The notes under the pieces: generated by a model
Told to the model about the DNA's origin: nothing
Seen by the model: the letters and a program-made list of their open reading frames with translations, nothing else
Databases searched by the model: none
Position numbers and translations under genes: made by a program
Part shown: positions 35,555 to 47,900 of the stretch, in pieces
Numbering within the stretch: position 1 is the first letter of the stretch
How the letters are laid out: the number at the start of each line of letters is the position of its first letter
Assembly (NCBI GenBank): GCA_003344405.1
Contig: NOWV01000202.1
Location: forward strand, 1-64,000
Origin: Trichoplax sp. H2
Taxonomy: Eukaryota > Placozoa > Uniplacotomia > Trichoplacea
Length of the DNA: 64,000 nucleotides
Direction of reading: 5' to 3'

Positions 35555-37565
35555 TATTGTGATTGCTACAACTGCTCAATGCCTTTAAATGAATGAGTCA
35601 AACACGATATCGACAATTTTATAGATCTATTCAGTAATAACATAATTTATCACTATGTAAATTCTAAATTCTACAATAAGCAACTTTATTGACTATCTAA
35701 AGGTTAAATTTCATGCTATATCTGTGAATAGTTTACTGGCAGCAATGTACTTTAAGAAAGCCATATTTTGTAAAGGACATAATCTAATATTGTACCAATC
35801 GATTATATTACTGTTACAGTTCGTTGTTGGTTTCTAAGAAACCAACGTAAAGATCAAATTAAACTTTATACGCCTTGGTATTGAAAGTTATGTGAAAGTC
35901 CATGCTATATTGTTGCTCTGTTGCTAAATTAATAATTTTGCTCAGTTGTTTCTGTGTGATATAGTCGCTTTTATTACCTTTTAAGTACTGTATTACTACC
36001 TTATTTTGTAAATATAGCAGATTTATCGACAGTACAATAATGATTTGTACGGTAAAATGCTACATGATGTGCTTAAATAATTGGGTAAGTAAGTCCGTTT
36101 TATTATACTACAAAATGGTAATAATATTACCTGCATAATTTCGGTTAAAAATTACAATATATTTGTTGTCTTGCAATAAGTAACTAATTCAATTTCAATT
36201 GTAAATATTTCTACCAAAGATATAAACTCAGTTTATGGCTATTATCACGCAGATGCATTGTCTGATCTTGTATGTTCAATAAATTTTCAAGGCTTGATAT
36301 AAACCTTGAAATTATGTTTGCCATCGGCTCGATGTTGAATGTAGAAGTGGACTATTCGTAGCTCGATAAAAAAGTGTAATCGGTACGGGAATTGAGGAGA
36401 TCATTTTTGTCTACTATTGTAAATTATGTAGTAACTCTTACTTAGTTACTTTTCTGTAAGAGTTAAGAGTGCAGGTCTACTTTGATACCACGGCATTAGC
36501 TGTAATACAGTCCTATAGTGATCATTAATAGCACGCAACGATATACAAAGTCTTGATTATATTCCTATCGCTGTAGTGTTACATGCAAAGGACCAGATTC
36601 GTGTTACATCTTTCAACCTGGGTTAAGTCTTACGATTTATCTGCAATAGCTAATATCAAGTAGTAAATTCATATATATACTGTAGGTGTAGTTTATATTT
36701 CAATCCACCATTTAAGTTTCTTTACATTTATTACATGAATCATGAAATAAACAGTTTAGGTTCTGACTAAAGTAATTTGCGTATTTCGACGCATTGCATT
36801 TTTTCATTAGAGAGTAACGGAAAAATCTCAACAAGTAGATGATATAATCTACAAATGCATAATTACCGCCCGTAGTACGTACGTTTTTACTTTAATACAA
36901 AGCTGAATTCTTGGTAACAGAGTTATCAAGTACTAAGCCAATTAGATACGAATGCATCTAGCTATTGTAAACTACCACGTCTGGAAAATATTGAATTTAA
37001 TGAAATTACCGTAAATCCACTGTAATAATTTCATATACTAGAAGAGTAGACATCAATCATGCCTTACTGGGGTATACATATGATGCGATATTGTCAATAC
37101 GAATAGGATTATAATTACATAGTAGTCAGAAATCATTTCGGTCAGCAACTTTAACTACAAAGCAAATGCGTATCGTAGGTATGAAATACTATAGGTGCAG
37201 AAATGAAATAGTAATTTCATATCAAAGAGCCGATACGAAAGTGATTGTTTCTACGCGGATAATAAAAAGTAACTGATCCCTAGATAACAATTATCATACC
37301 ATAGATAAGCATGAGCTAATACTTTTTATACACCAGTATTATTTGTTTACTAAAGTTACCATAGTATAGAGATGAAGCGAATATGAAGCTTTCTATAAAA
37401 CAGGTCAATTTACATGCTCTACTACAGTGCAAATTATTCTTTACTGTAACAAAAAAAGAATAAAATTATTGGCGTATTTTAAAGATTAACTAAGTGTACT
37501 AGACTTTTTCAATTTATATCATTGAAAGTCCAACACTGAATAATTTTCTTTGGCATAATTTTTAT
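35555..37565. other. Convergent intergenic interval TAK1 / CHMP1B
   Basis: About 2 kb of AT-rich DNA with no gene found. It includes a perfect hairpin at 35826-35846: GTTGGTTTC, TAA, GAAACCAAC. This lies about 270 bp after the TAK1 stop, so it could be in the 3' UTR. Confidence 0.6.
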
Positions 37566-39807
37566 CTATCCTTGACGCAGCTTGGCTAGCCTCTGACTTA
37601 ATTCATCCTATATAAATGAAGGCTGATTAGATACCAAAAGTGCTGGTATTTTTTATGAATCTTTACCAAATGATTCATGCGAAGTGTATAACAAACATCA
37701 CCTGCTCAGCATTAGCAACAGAAGCGGTTCCAAGGGATGCTGTTTGGCCATTGGGCAATTCCATATTAAGTTCCAACCTGATATCATGTATTGGTATTAA
37801 TCATACGTTTCACAGTTATAGTAACTAAATGATGAATAGTTTGTTGTTGTTGTGGTATACGCACCCGTGTTCATCAGCAACTTGGTTCATTAAAGAATCC
37901 ACTTGGCCCTGTGATTATTATTGAATATAGTCCATTACTTTAATCAATGAATAATTAGCCTTGACAATAAAATATGACATTGTAACGCCAGTGGATCGTA
38001 ATATCGATACAGTCTTTACGTACCTGCGGTACAGTTAATGTTGTGGAATTGGACATGGCATTATCCATGCAATTCGTTTGAACATCTAAGTCTTCAAATT
38101 GTCTTTCGAATCTGTCAAGTAAATTTGTAACCTGTAAACAGAATAGAGGATTTTAATGCTATCGAAGTTAAAGAATGAATCACAGATTTTGGTGCTATCG
38201 ATAATTGCACATGGTGACGGAGTAGGCGTAATATGTATAAAGTTGATCTATCGTGGTTACTAATGTCTGTGATAGTTGAAGGATTTTAACATCGATATCG
38301 TATGCAGATATGACAATAGAATAATTTTGTGCTTAATATCAAGAGATCATTGATATAAAGTAGAATGTGTTATTTCATATTGTAGTACTGACGTTACCTT
38401 TTCTAAATTCATCGATCTCATAGCACTATCCATAGACTTTACTACCCCTGCCATAGATCCAGTCACCTATATTTTTTCAGTCATACAAAAAATGAATATG
38501 ATTTATCTTAACATAATCAAATTTTTCAGTAACACACAAAATTAATCAGCATTATGACAAACCTGTTTCATAGTTACGGCAGTTTGCACTCTTTGCGCAA
38601 CAGCGTCTACTCTCGAGCTTAAGCGTAAGAAATTTAACGCCTGCAATCCATCGTAATATTAGGCAAAAAGTAGGTACAACGCATCGGTTGAGTCCATAGT
38701 AATATTAGACAAAGTGTAAGTTCAACGCTAGCTATCGTAGTACACTCCTCTATCACTGAAGGATTCCTGTATACTAGTGATTGAATCATGAGGTGCAGTT
38801 CTGTCGAGTGACTAACCTGATTTTTTTGTCTGATAGCATTTTCGGCATGAATTCTAGCGCCTTCTACATTACCTTTCTGTATAGCCTGTACGCAGATAGT
38901 AAAAATACATGAGCATTAGTTGATGTCAATCCGCTACGAGCAAGTGTTGGTAAATTCGTTGTACAATTGTATCAATATGAGGAGTGTTAATCCAAGTTCA
39001 AGTGACTATACAGGTTGTCATCGTTTGCTCTTCCTTATTAAGACGAAAACTTGCTTTACTCTAATACATCATTTTAAAGTTAAATTTTTGACCTTTTTTA
39101 ATTTCAATTTTTCGGCCTTTTCATCTTTGACACATTTTTGAGAATGTCTGTTGAGATCCTTAGCAGCAAACTATTTATCAATAGAAAGATAGAATATTAT
39201 TGAGTATCGCTATCGATGTCGAAATGTAGCCATCACTACTGTAGCCTGATTCAAACTATTTTTATCCCAGGTAGAATGTTCTTGCCATCGATTGAGGTTT
39301 ACTATTCACTACAAATACAAATGGTCCCAACATAGACACTATTATTATTGTTAGGGCAGGCGAAAAGGGCTTCTGTTGAAGTTATCGATATTCTGTCTAT
39401 CGTAATGTTTCTATTGTAAGTTAAAAGACAACATGGATGGCAAAGATGGTCGAAAACATCACGTCCATTGGGGACAGGAATTGGTGTTTTGGCCCTCGTT
39501 ATGGGAATGATGATGTCATCCTCGTCTAATCTGTTTTGATCCTATCCTCAGACTTACCTTCAAGTTAAATAAATGTTCTGCGAGCAATCAGGAATTTGGA
39601 ATTAAGGAAAGATAGACATCATTGACATTATCCTATTCAATTGAAGTGAATTTATGCCTAAACGAGCACTAATAGAACATTTGATCTTGACTTTATTGAT
39701 CCAACTACTATAGCACTGGACATGATTTCATCGTCTCCATAACAAAAACTCGATTTCTATTTTGAATTAGTTTCAATCAAGACATAAAGTTAAAGGATAC
39801 TTTCCAT
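37566..39807 (-). CDS. CHMP1B: ESCRT-III subunit CHMP1 (CHMP1B-like)
   Basis: Ten small exons on the minus strand, 5' to 3': 39807-39801, 39577-39558, 39170-39093, 38885-38817, 38640-38563, 38466-38398, 38131-38024, 37908-37865, 37777-37702, 37607-37566. They join in frame to 196 residues (human CHMP1B 199). CHMP1 is a late ESCRT-III component in multivesicular-body sorting and abscission, and recruits VPS4 and spastin. The N-terminus MEKHLFNLKFAAK matches human CHMP1B, as do GARIHAENAIRQKNQ, SRVDAVAQRVQTAVTM and MAGVVKSMDSAM. The C-terminus DELSQRLAKLRQ is an MIT-interacting motif, intact. The first coding exon is only 7 nt and the second 20 nt, so automated prediction would probably miss them. 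They are supported by the phase and by identity to the family start. Confidence 0.93.
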
Positions 39808-41150
39808 CTTTTTTTCCAACGATTCTACAGCTCAATAATATCGACTAAAAGGCAGGAAAACTGGATAAGCGTTTGGTGATTTCGTTAACTTGATAATTGC
39901 CTCAATATTCAATGGAATCCCTTTGGAAGCTAGGAAATGGATCACAAATTAGCTTGGAGAATGGCCTTGGCTTTCCTCTACACTCGTCTCGATGTTATTG
40001 TACTAGCGTACACTATGACTACGGTGACTAGTATCAGCGGTCTGGTTCTACAAGCCAAGATGGACGCTAGGGACTACGGTACAGTACTGAAATGGATGAT
40101 CGTCTAGCAACTGGGATATTTTCATTCTGATCCTATAGCTTTGTATGGCTTCAGTAGACATGATAGCGCACTATCCCTCTCAAGCTAAACACGGACGGTA
40201 ATGACCAGTTACGGTTGGTTCCTAGCGCTATGACGTCAACAAGTTATTTTTAGATGGATGGAAGATCCCCACCCGACCTGCTACAGTACTCATCCTGTAC
40301 AAAAATACTGTACACTGTAGAGCAACGACTAATCCACGACAGTAAAACTTCTCCCGTCAAAGTGGTAATGAACCAATTTTTCCCTATTGTAGGCTAAAAA
40401 TACTGACAAGTTTTATGTCAAAAATGTGTCCACTGTTGTTTTGGTTGGCAATATTGTGAGCAAAAGACTTTTCATTGCAGCGTACCATACAGGACACTTA
40501 TTTTTCACATTGCCTCTCTACTAGGTATAGTAGTCTGTGATTACAGTACAAACTGCAAGAGAAGAATGACAACGCTTTGTATCGATTGTACAGTACTTAT
40601 TCTATGCTACAAGTAATTTCTAGTCGTCCGCGGTACTGTACTGGATAGGTAGTGTGGAAAATAGATGTCCACTACGTCGTCAAAAGTCTATCGCTGGCCG
40701 ATTTGCCAACCACACCCAAGTCTCCGACACGTTTGCTATAGAAAGGCTGTATTGGTATACCGTACAGTGTACACTACAGTGACGTGGAAAATTTTATGCT
40801 GTAGATACGGCTATGGTCGTCCCTGGCTGTACACTGTAGTCTCCGGCATTTTGTAATTTTATTTTACTACCTATTGGTGAAATTGCTCTTTAAATTAATA
40901 GGTAGTAACTGTACTGTCCGTACTTTGAAAAGGCAAGTTCTTTCGTTTGGAGAGATTTCTTTCCTGCGCCAGAAGAAGAAAGCAGGCCCACACTACAACA
41001 GTACTGTACAGTACACTGTGCACTATACACTGTACCCAACACTACAACAGTACTGTATCCCTATCAAACCTTAACCGTTCTACAGTGTAGGCATGTACTG
41101 TAGTACTGTAGACAAACCTTGGCATTCGGGTCTGCCAACCAAGTTGGAGA
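39808..41150. other. Divergent upstream interval with ACTGTAC-rich repeats
   Basis: Holds the CHMP1B promoter. GTACTGTAC/ACTGTACACTG clusters occur at 40280-40320, 40530-40650 and 40995-41110. They belong to the same sequence family as those at 110-180, 3331-3980 and 18420-18510. Open frames at 40665-41074 are not supported as genes. Confidence 0.5.
40231..40238. promoter_or_regulatory. CRE palindrome upstream of CHMP1B
   Basis: Perfect TGACGTCA, about 430 bp upstream of the CHMP1B start codon. It is the same motif as at 30284 upstream of TAK1. An 8-mer is expected by chance about once in this much sequence, so the case rests on position only. Confidence 0.3.
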
Positions 41151-41455
41151 ACTCAAAATGGCCCCGGTAAAAGAAGACCCCGTAAAACAAAACCGAGTCT
41201 TCTTTAGTAACTCAAAATGGCCCGGTAAAAGAAGACCCATAAACGAAGACCCGTAAAACAAAACCGAGTCTTCTTTTAGTAGTCCATCAATGTACTGGAA
41301 AATGACTTTTTGACTTCCATTGATGGTCATTGGATAACTCAAAATGGCCCGGTAAAAGAAGACCCGTAAAACAAAACCGAGTCTTCTTTAGTAACTCAAA
41401 ATGGCCCGGTAAAGGAAGACCAGTAAAACAAAACCGAGTCTTTAGTAATTCAAAG
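41151..41455. repeat. Tandem repeat, 57-59 bp unit, four copies with an insertion
   Basis: Units starting ACTCAAAATGGCC occur at 41151, 41210, 41337 and 41394 and contain GGTAAAAGAAGACC, GTAAAACAAAACCGAGTC and TTCTTTAGTA. Between the second and third is an unrelated insert of about 64 bp with a CCATCAATG / CATTGATGG inverted repeat (41283-41324). Long open frames on both strands here are produced by the repeat. Confidence 0.85.
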
Positions 41456-41592
41456 TCAAAGATACGGTTCTTATCCCGTAGTTTTCTAGGAGCAGCGAGC
41501 AGAAGTAAATTGAAGCTGGGAATGAGCAATTTGCCGTAGTTCGGTGGGGTAATAATGAATGGAAAAGTCCCCGGTACGGAACTAGTCTGGAC

Positions 41593-41764
41593 GTCTGTAC
41601 TTGATATTGACAAAATTTTATAGACATTCTGCTTCCAAAAGTGACTAGAATCGGATAATAATAATGAAGAGAATTACATCTGTACTTGATATTGACCAAA
41701 ATTTTGTAGAGATTCTGCTTCCAAAAGTGACTAGAATCGGATAATAATAATGAAGAGAATTAAG
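41593..41764. repeat. Tandem duplication, about 87 bp
   Basis: A block beginning CTGTACTTGATATTGAC and ending AATAATAATGAAGAGAATTA is present twice in direct succession, with a few substitutions. Confidence 0.85.
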
Positions 41765-42647
41765 TTTAAAGAGTTGATTACTGTACAGTATATAGTGGAA
41801 TCATATCAGCAGAGTACAGTATAATAACGTACTAGGTAAGAAATAATATTATACTGTATAATGGTCAATCAGTAAATTCCCCTAAAAGAAAAATAACGAG
41901 AAAACGATGGTTAGATTTTTCTTCGATCGCCAGTCCATAAACATTGCTCACTTGGTCAGAATAATTCATAAAGCACAGAGTTATTAAGTGCGCAATAAAG
42001 TACACAAAGCAAGCCCAGAAATTCTTAAGTTTATAATAACCAAAGACACAGGTATTGCAAAGTATTTGCATTCTAGTGGCGGGAACACGTTACATGCGTC
42101 CCTTCCAGAACAGTACTGTATTCTAAAATTGATTCAAAAAATGAAGAGGATAAGGCAATCAACGATTGTAAAATAGGAACTTCTTCAACATCATGTCAAT
42201 GTTGTAAAATAAATCACCATGATGCTTCAATATTGAACCATTTACCTAACCTTACAGCAGTACCTACTGTTTTATCTCTCTTTCCTAAGGCTGTTTCATT
42301 CATTAAGTATAAGTCAATCTATTTTCACTAAACGTTATAGATTTTATCTTATAAATTCTTCCACTAACATTTCTCTCCGATGTCTATTTACCAATCGATT
42401 TTTATTCATCATTTTTCTCCTTAGTATTTCGGTAACAATCTACTATTTCCACATTATATGAATGATTATCGTTGCGCTCGAAATGCTGTAGATACGTACG
42501 TCATTGGTCATTCATTTTAATAGGATATTATAGAAAAAATCTTTTTCACGTTTAAGTATTTTCAATTTATTTGCAAGCGGCATTCTTAACCAATGAATAC
42601 TAGATGATCGATAAATCATACACCATTCTCTTCTAGCAGTTCTATTA
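41765..42647. other. Intergenic, no gene seen
   Basis: AT-rich DNA with short open frames only. No motif, splice chain or RNA gene was recognised. Confidence 0.5.
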
Positions 42648-43190
42648 ACTTCTGAGGGGCAATTTTAGGACAAACGTTTAACTTTTTTTTCAGTTTACAC
42701 TGCACATACAAAACTTATTCTTAATTCTAATTCTGACTGTGGTGTATCTTCCAATAAGGAAGAGTACCAACCAGGTTCTACTTCTGTCGAAAATACTATC
42801 CATCGGAAAAAATCAGAAAAAAAAATACGTCTAAACACATGTACTTTAATATGCACACAGTCTATAATGAGTAGAGATGGCTAGCAGAAAAGATGTCACC
42901 AGCAAGGAAAGTGTGACATCTTTTTTATGTGAACTTCTGAGGGAGAATTTTGGGGCAAATGTTTATTTTTTATTTTTTCAGTGTATATACAATGTACATG
43001 CAAAATTGATTCTTTATCCTGATTCTGACTGTGGTGTATCTTCCAATAAGGAAGAGTGCAAAAACCAAGTTCTACTTCAGCAAAAAAATACGTCAACATA
43101 CGTCTACTTTAATATGCACACAGTCTATAGTGAGTACAAGTGGCTAGCAGAAAAGATGTCACCAGCAAGGAAAGTGTGACATCTTTTTTG
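42648..43190. repeat. Tandem duplication, about 260-285 bp
   Basis: Copy 1 (42648-42926) and copy 2 (42933-43190) share ACTTCTGAGG, TCTGACTGTGGTGTATCTTC, ATATGCACACAGTCTATA and an end with the hairpin GATGTCAC..GTGACATC. Copy 2 lacks about 22 bp. A partial third end (GCTAGCAGAATAGATGTCACC) appears near 43332. Confidence 0.85.
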
Positions 43191-43420
43191 CTAGCTATCC
43201 GCTGTCGATTTTTTTCCTACACCGCCGTCGACAGTGTATCCTAATTCATTTGTAACTATAGGCGTAACTCCACCGGTCACAGCAATACCATACCAACTGT
43301 ATTGTACAGTATGGCCATGAAGGTAAATCGCTAGCAGAATAGATGTCACCATCAGAGCATGTCTACTGGACAGCGTACTCATACATCAGCATTCAACAGA
43401 GCATGCACATTGCAGATCCA

Positions 43421-43945
43421 ATGGTGGCTGAGCCAAGGAATCAACTGCTCCTGGCTAGGAAAGGAAGGTAAAATAGACCTGGAGTTATCCCAAAATCCGC
43501 AGTTATCTTGGTAGAAAATAGCATGCTAGCTCGCAATCAAGATTCTTTTCCTCAGATAGCAACTCTACTCTCTGGTTGTTAATTACAGCTAGCATTGTAC
43601 AAGAAGAGAAGTATCCTTGCTGCACCATCTCATCCTCCAATCGGTCATTTGAAAATACTGCAAAATGGACGAGACTACCTCCGTTTCAAAGGTATCATTG
43701 ATTAAAATTACAACTTGCTATAGCATTTACTCCGCTAAACTTCATGAGTAGAGTATCGTACTTGTACCTTGCCTCGGATAATTCACGTGATATCTCTTGC
43801 CAAGTCCTCATGTTGTAGACTTGAGCCATTTCCGATGCTTTCACGCCGAATATTACTAGTAGCTCTACGACCTAACGATACTCAATGTCAACAGAAAATC
43901 GAAGGAAAGCATATCAAATAACGTATCATCAATAACGATTTGAGT
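43421..43945. other. Unresolved coding-like patch
   Basis: Three segments bounded by good splice signals are open on the plus strand: about 43419-43468, 43591-43690, and 43829 onward. In one phase choice they join without a stop (fragments QWWLSQGINCSW, EEKYPCCTISSSN, AKWTRLPPFQR). On the minus strand an exon-like frame about 43879-43698 (VVELLVIFGVKASEMAQ) is also open. I recognise neither, and cannot decide the strand or whether either is real. The composition is less AT-rich than the neighbours, which argues that something is coded here. Confidence 0.25.
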
Positions 43946-44855
43946 AGAGTCAACCGAGAGCAATGGTCGTGCCTCAGTTGTTCTACGCTGCAAGAGTTTC
44001 CTTACTGCATAACCAATATTTTAGCCGATGATGTATAAGCTGAAAAGGCTACATATATCCATGTAATCTCTTCAATTTGAAAGCTATCGTTGGTCAGTAT
44101 ACTGCAGTTACTCATCAGTCTCGTTTGCAAGTCACAATCCATTTTTATCGTGCAACTGTATCGACGTAGATGAAGCCTTTCTAAGTTGATGGAGATGCAG
44201 CTGCAGATCAAGTCAGGGTGGTGTGTAGGAGAACTGCAGTGACGGTTAATTTCATCCTACTCGTATTCGAGCCCTGTTGAATATTATATTGTCCTCTCAC
44301 ATATTTGTAGTATATATGCATATATACATCTAGAAGTAGGAGAATAGAGGTTACAAATGAATACTTGTGTCAGCTAGCTTTAGCTTTAGTAATAGCTTGT
44401 CCATCGCATCACTAGTATATATTACTGTACTCGTATACTTGTAACAAAGTAGAGTGAATCTGCCAATAAATACCTGCTGTAATCAGCTTTAGGGAAGGTT
44501 TATTTGTATCATGCCTGCGATAGATTCGCATTTTTGCACCATAGATTAAGTGAATAGTAAAGTGGGATAAATACTGCAAATAAATATCAGTGATTACTAA
44601 TTTTATCATATCAATATAATGTAGTAGTAGAATGGAATACAGGTTGCAAATCAATGCAACTACTTGCAAGCTTCAATGATAGCTTTATCAGCGCAACAGT
44701 ACATGGATTTGTCATATCACTCCTATAATGTCTAACAATTATAAAATTGTCAATCACTAACTTTAAATATTTTTTGCAAATACAGTATGAATGAGTAGGA
44801 TTATTGAACTTAATTTTGCTGTAATATGTGCTGCTCATACCGATACCATTCATTC
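43946..44855. other. Upstream of ORC3, no gene seen
   Basis: AT-rich. Minus-strand open frames between 44002 and 44853 lack splice partners and family features. The ORC3 promoter should lie here. Confidence 0.45.
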
Positions 44856-44961
44856 ATGATCTCGAACTGCAACGACTTCTGGCTTCTATCAAATACTGTC
44901 AATGCAACTCCAATTGTAACTAGTAACAGGATAATCGTTATCATCTGCTTATTTATTATAG

Positions 44962-47900
44962 GGATGCTTTGCATTTAACGCAATCCCGAGCAAGAAAAGT
45001 AAACACGCACCGTTAGGTAATACTCTCCCTGGGTATTTATTGTGAATTTACCAGTAGTTCGGAATTTAATTCCACCTTAGCTAGGTAAACGCATAGTATA
45101 TGAATATACCCTTTTAATTCTGTATTAGATCATACTTTATGGCCTATGCTACGTGGAGAAAATGAAAAAACAAGATCTGCAAGACGTCAATACTATACAG
45201 AATGTTTAAACCGGATTCATTCTGAAGCACAGGTATCAATCCATGCAACTTCGAACAAGGAGCTTTCATTATATTTTTCTCTTGTGTTTGTACCGTTATT
45301 ACAACAGAAAGTAGATACCAATAAATAGCCTGGCATGCAGTGTACAGTTTTATGAGCTGTACAGTCAATAACCAATACTGAAATATATGACCAAACCCAA
45401 TAACTTTGAGTGGTGTTACTTAATTAGTGGATAGAATGACCAACCAAGCATCATATTTACATTCTTTCAACCCGATTGACTTACCTTAGGTCTACTACTA
45501 TTATGTTGACTACTGAAATGCATAAACTAATGTTGTAGCCTTAGCAGCAATAAATACATTTTACCTGTAGTTAGGACTACTTTTTAAAGTAATGATCGAC
45601 ACTATTAACTTTAATATATTCTTACTAATAATAATTAGACAGAATTGTCAACTATGAATGCCCACATCTTTTCCGAGCTGATTGCTTACCTTAATTCCGC
45701 CACTACCAATTTGGCAAATGATAACACCGATGTTTCTATTTGGGCCAAACTCATTCCTACAGCTGTTATTGTCGCAGGTAGAAAATGTGCCAAAAGTAGA
45801 GAAAATATGAATTATATATAATACTTTTCAATCTAATAGCTTTCAAAATCGTTATCACACTTTTATACAAAGGTGTCAACATGCCTGATAATGCTATCCT
45901 ATTTGATCATTTGGCTACCCAAATTCAACAAACTGTAACGCCTATGTTTGCTCGCTTAAATTCAAGAGATTGTATAAGTTAGTGTCAGTTTACCAATAAG
46001 GTGTTTAACAATCAAAAAGTATTGCTTTAAAATTTAGGAAATGAAGAGTATGACTACATATTGGTATATCATAATTCTCATTGAAGAGTGGCTCTAACAT
46101 TTATTATTCGCTATAGCTGTAGAAAAACTAGTCAAGAGCTTTATGGGGCAAATGAAAGAGAACATGGTAAGCACCCAATATTGCCAATATAAAAACACTA
46201 TTAGCATTAGATGATACGGTAATATTCGCCAATCTGATAGAATGATCAGGTATCCGGAACGGAAGTGGAAATAACCAATACAACAAGTTATAGCATGTTT
46301 GAATTACCGGATTGGTACGATAGCGTAATAGAAGTACGTATGTCACAGGCAAAGTGATTATTTTGCATTACCAAGATGATGACATGTATACTGTGTGAGT
46401 AAAATGATAACTAACTACACGTACATGATCCTTTCCTTATGGCACTTTATTGTAGGCTTTGCATAGGAAAAAACAGAAAAGGTAGATTGTCAATACTGGT
46501 GCTATTATAGCGTACATGTTGAATCTTCTGCGTATATGATAGGATAAAGTTCTATTCTATGCTTTCATTTATAAATTATCATGATTGGAGTAGTTCCAGA
46601 AGCGTTAAGAAAGGCAGGAAACGAAAGAGCCAGCAAAGTTTGTTCTAACTTAATTAGAATACTTGATATGACTATGTTTACCCTTCTATCGCTATAGCAT
46701 TTCCGAAATTTATGTCAAATTTTTAAATATGGTATTTTTATTTTATTACGTAACGCTATCCTCATTAGCTGAAATTGAAAAACCTGCCATAATTATTATA
46801 TTTGAAGACTTTGAATCGTTCTCGCCTGCGGTCGTTTTGGATTTTGTTAAAATTTCCAGGTAAAGCTCATTTATTATCGTATACTCTATTTATTTCGAAT
46901 ATACTAAATTGAAATTAGTTGATAATCAACTGTAATTTTAGCTATTTTAAGTTACAAATTTCTATTATTATCGAATGCAGTTAATAATTTTTTCTTTTCA
47001 AACAGTTATTATGCATGTAAACTTCCTTTGGCCTTTGTATTTGGTATTGCAACAACGGTATCTGCTGTGCATAAATCTCTGACTTATTCTGGAACATCGC
47101 TTGTTGAAATTAAATTATTCAAGTCCTATCCAACAAAAGTTTACTTGGAGAATGTGTTATCAAAGGTTATATGACATACCGTATTAATCTTTTTCAATAG
47201 GATAAACTTACTGATAGGAATCACAAATAATCATATATGATTAAAACATTTATTTGGATTTATAGGTTCTATTAACGCCTAATCATCGCTTTAAACTTGG
47301 ATTTAGACCATTAAGTCTACTAGTTGACAACTTTTTCTGCCATGATTTCTCGGTTTCTGGTTTCATGAGTGGATTAAAGGTAACTCAATTACTACATACT
47401 ACGTCTACCGTTAATTGTTTGATGACTAATAAACAGTTGCCCTTTTATAGTAATCGTAGCCTAATTTTTATGTAAACTTTCAGTACGCCATGATGGACCA
47501 TTACTATTCGAACGAATTAAGTATACTATCTATGCCAAGTCAGCCAAACCAAGCCATTGTTATAACTCTTAAACAGCAGATTAAAGCATTATCTCATGAA
47601 CAGCTGGAATTAGTTAGAATGTTGCCATCATTTCGAAAGTATTGATTGTAGATGCGGCATTATCTTTATCATGTCATGTTAGCTAATGCTATTCTGGTAA
47701 CCTTGCTTAATTTTGAAGGTATGTTGACGGATTACCACCTAAGGAACAGAAAAAACTCATACTGGAAGATAAACTGTTAAAGGTTATATGAATTTCAATT
47801 ACCCCGGAGTGATCGAATCGTAAGATGTTGTTACTATCGAACTAGGACAAAATTATGGAGCTATTAATCGGCCTTGAACAATATCATCAGTTATTTTTCC

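Noticed and set aside
41064-41613. Opposed open frames with repeated NSKWPGKRRPVKQNR / RFCFTGLPLPGHFE peptides
   Set aside because: Both are the two strands of the 57-59 bp tandem repeat, with no independent evidence of coding.
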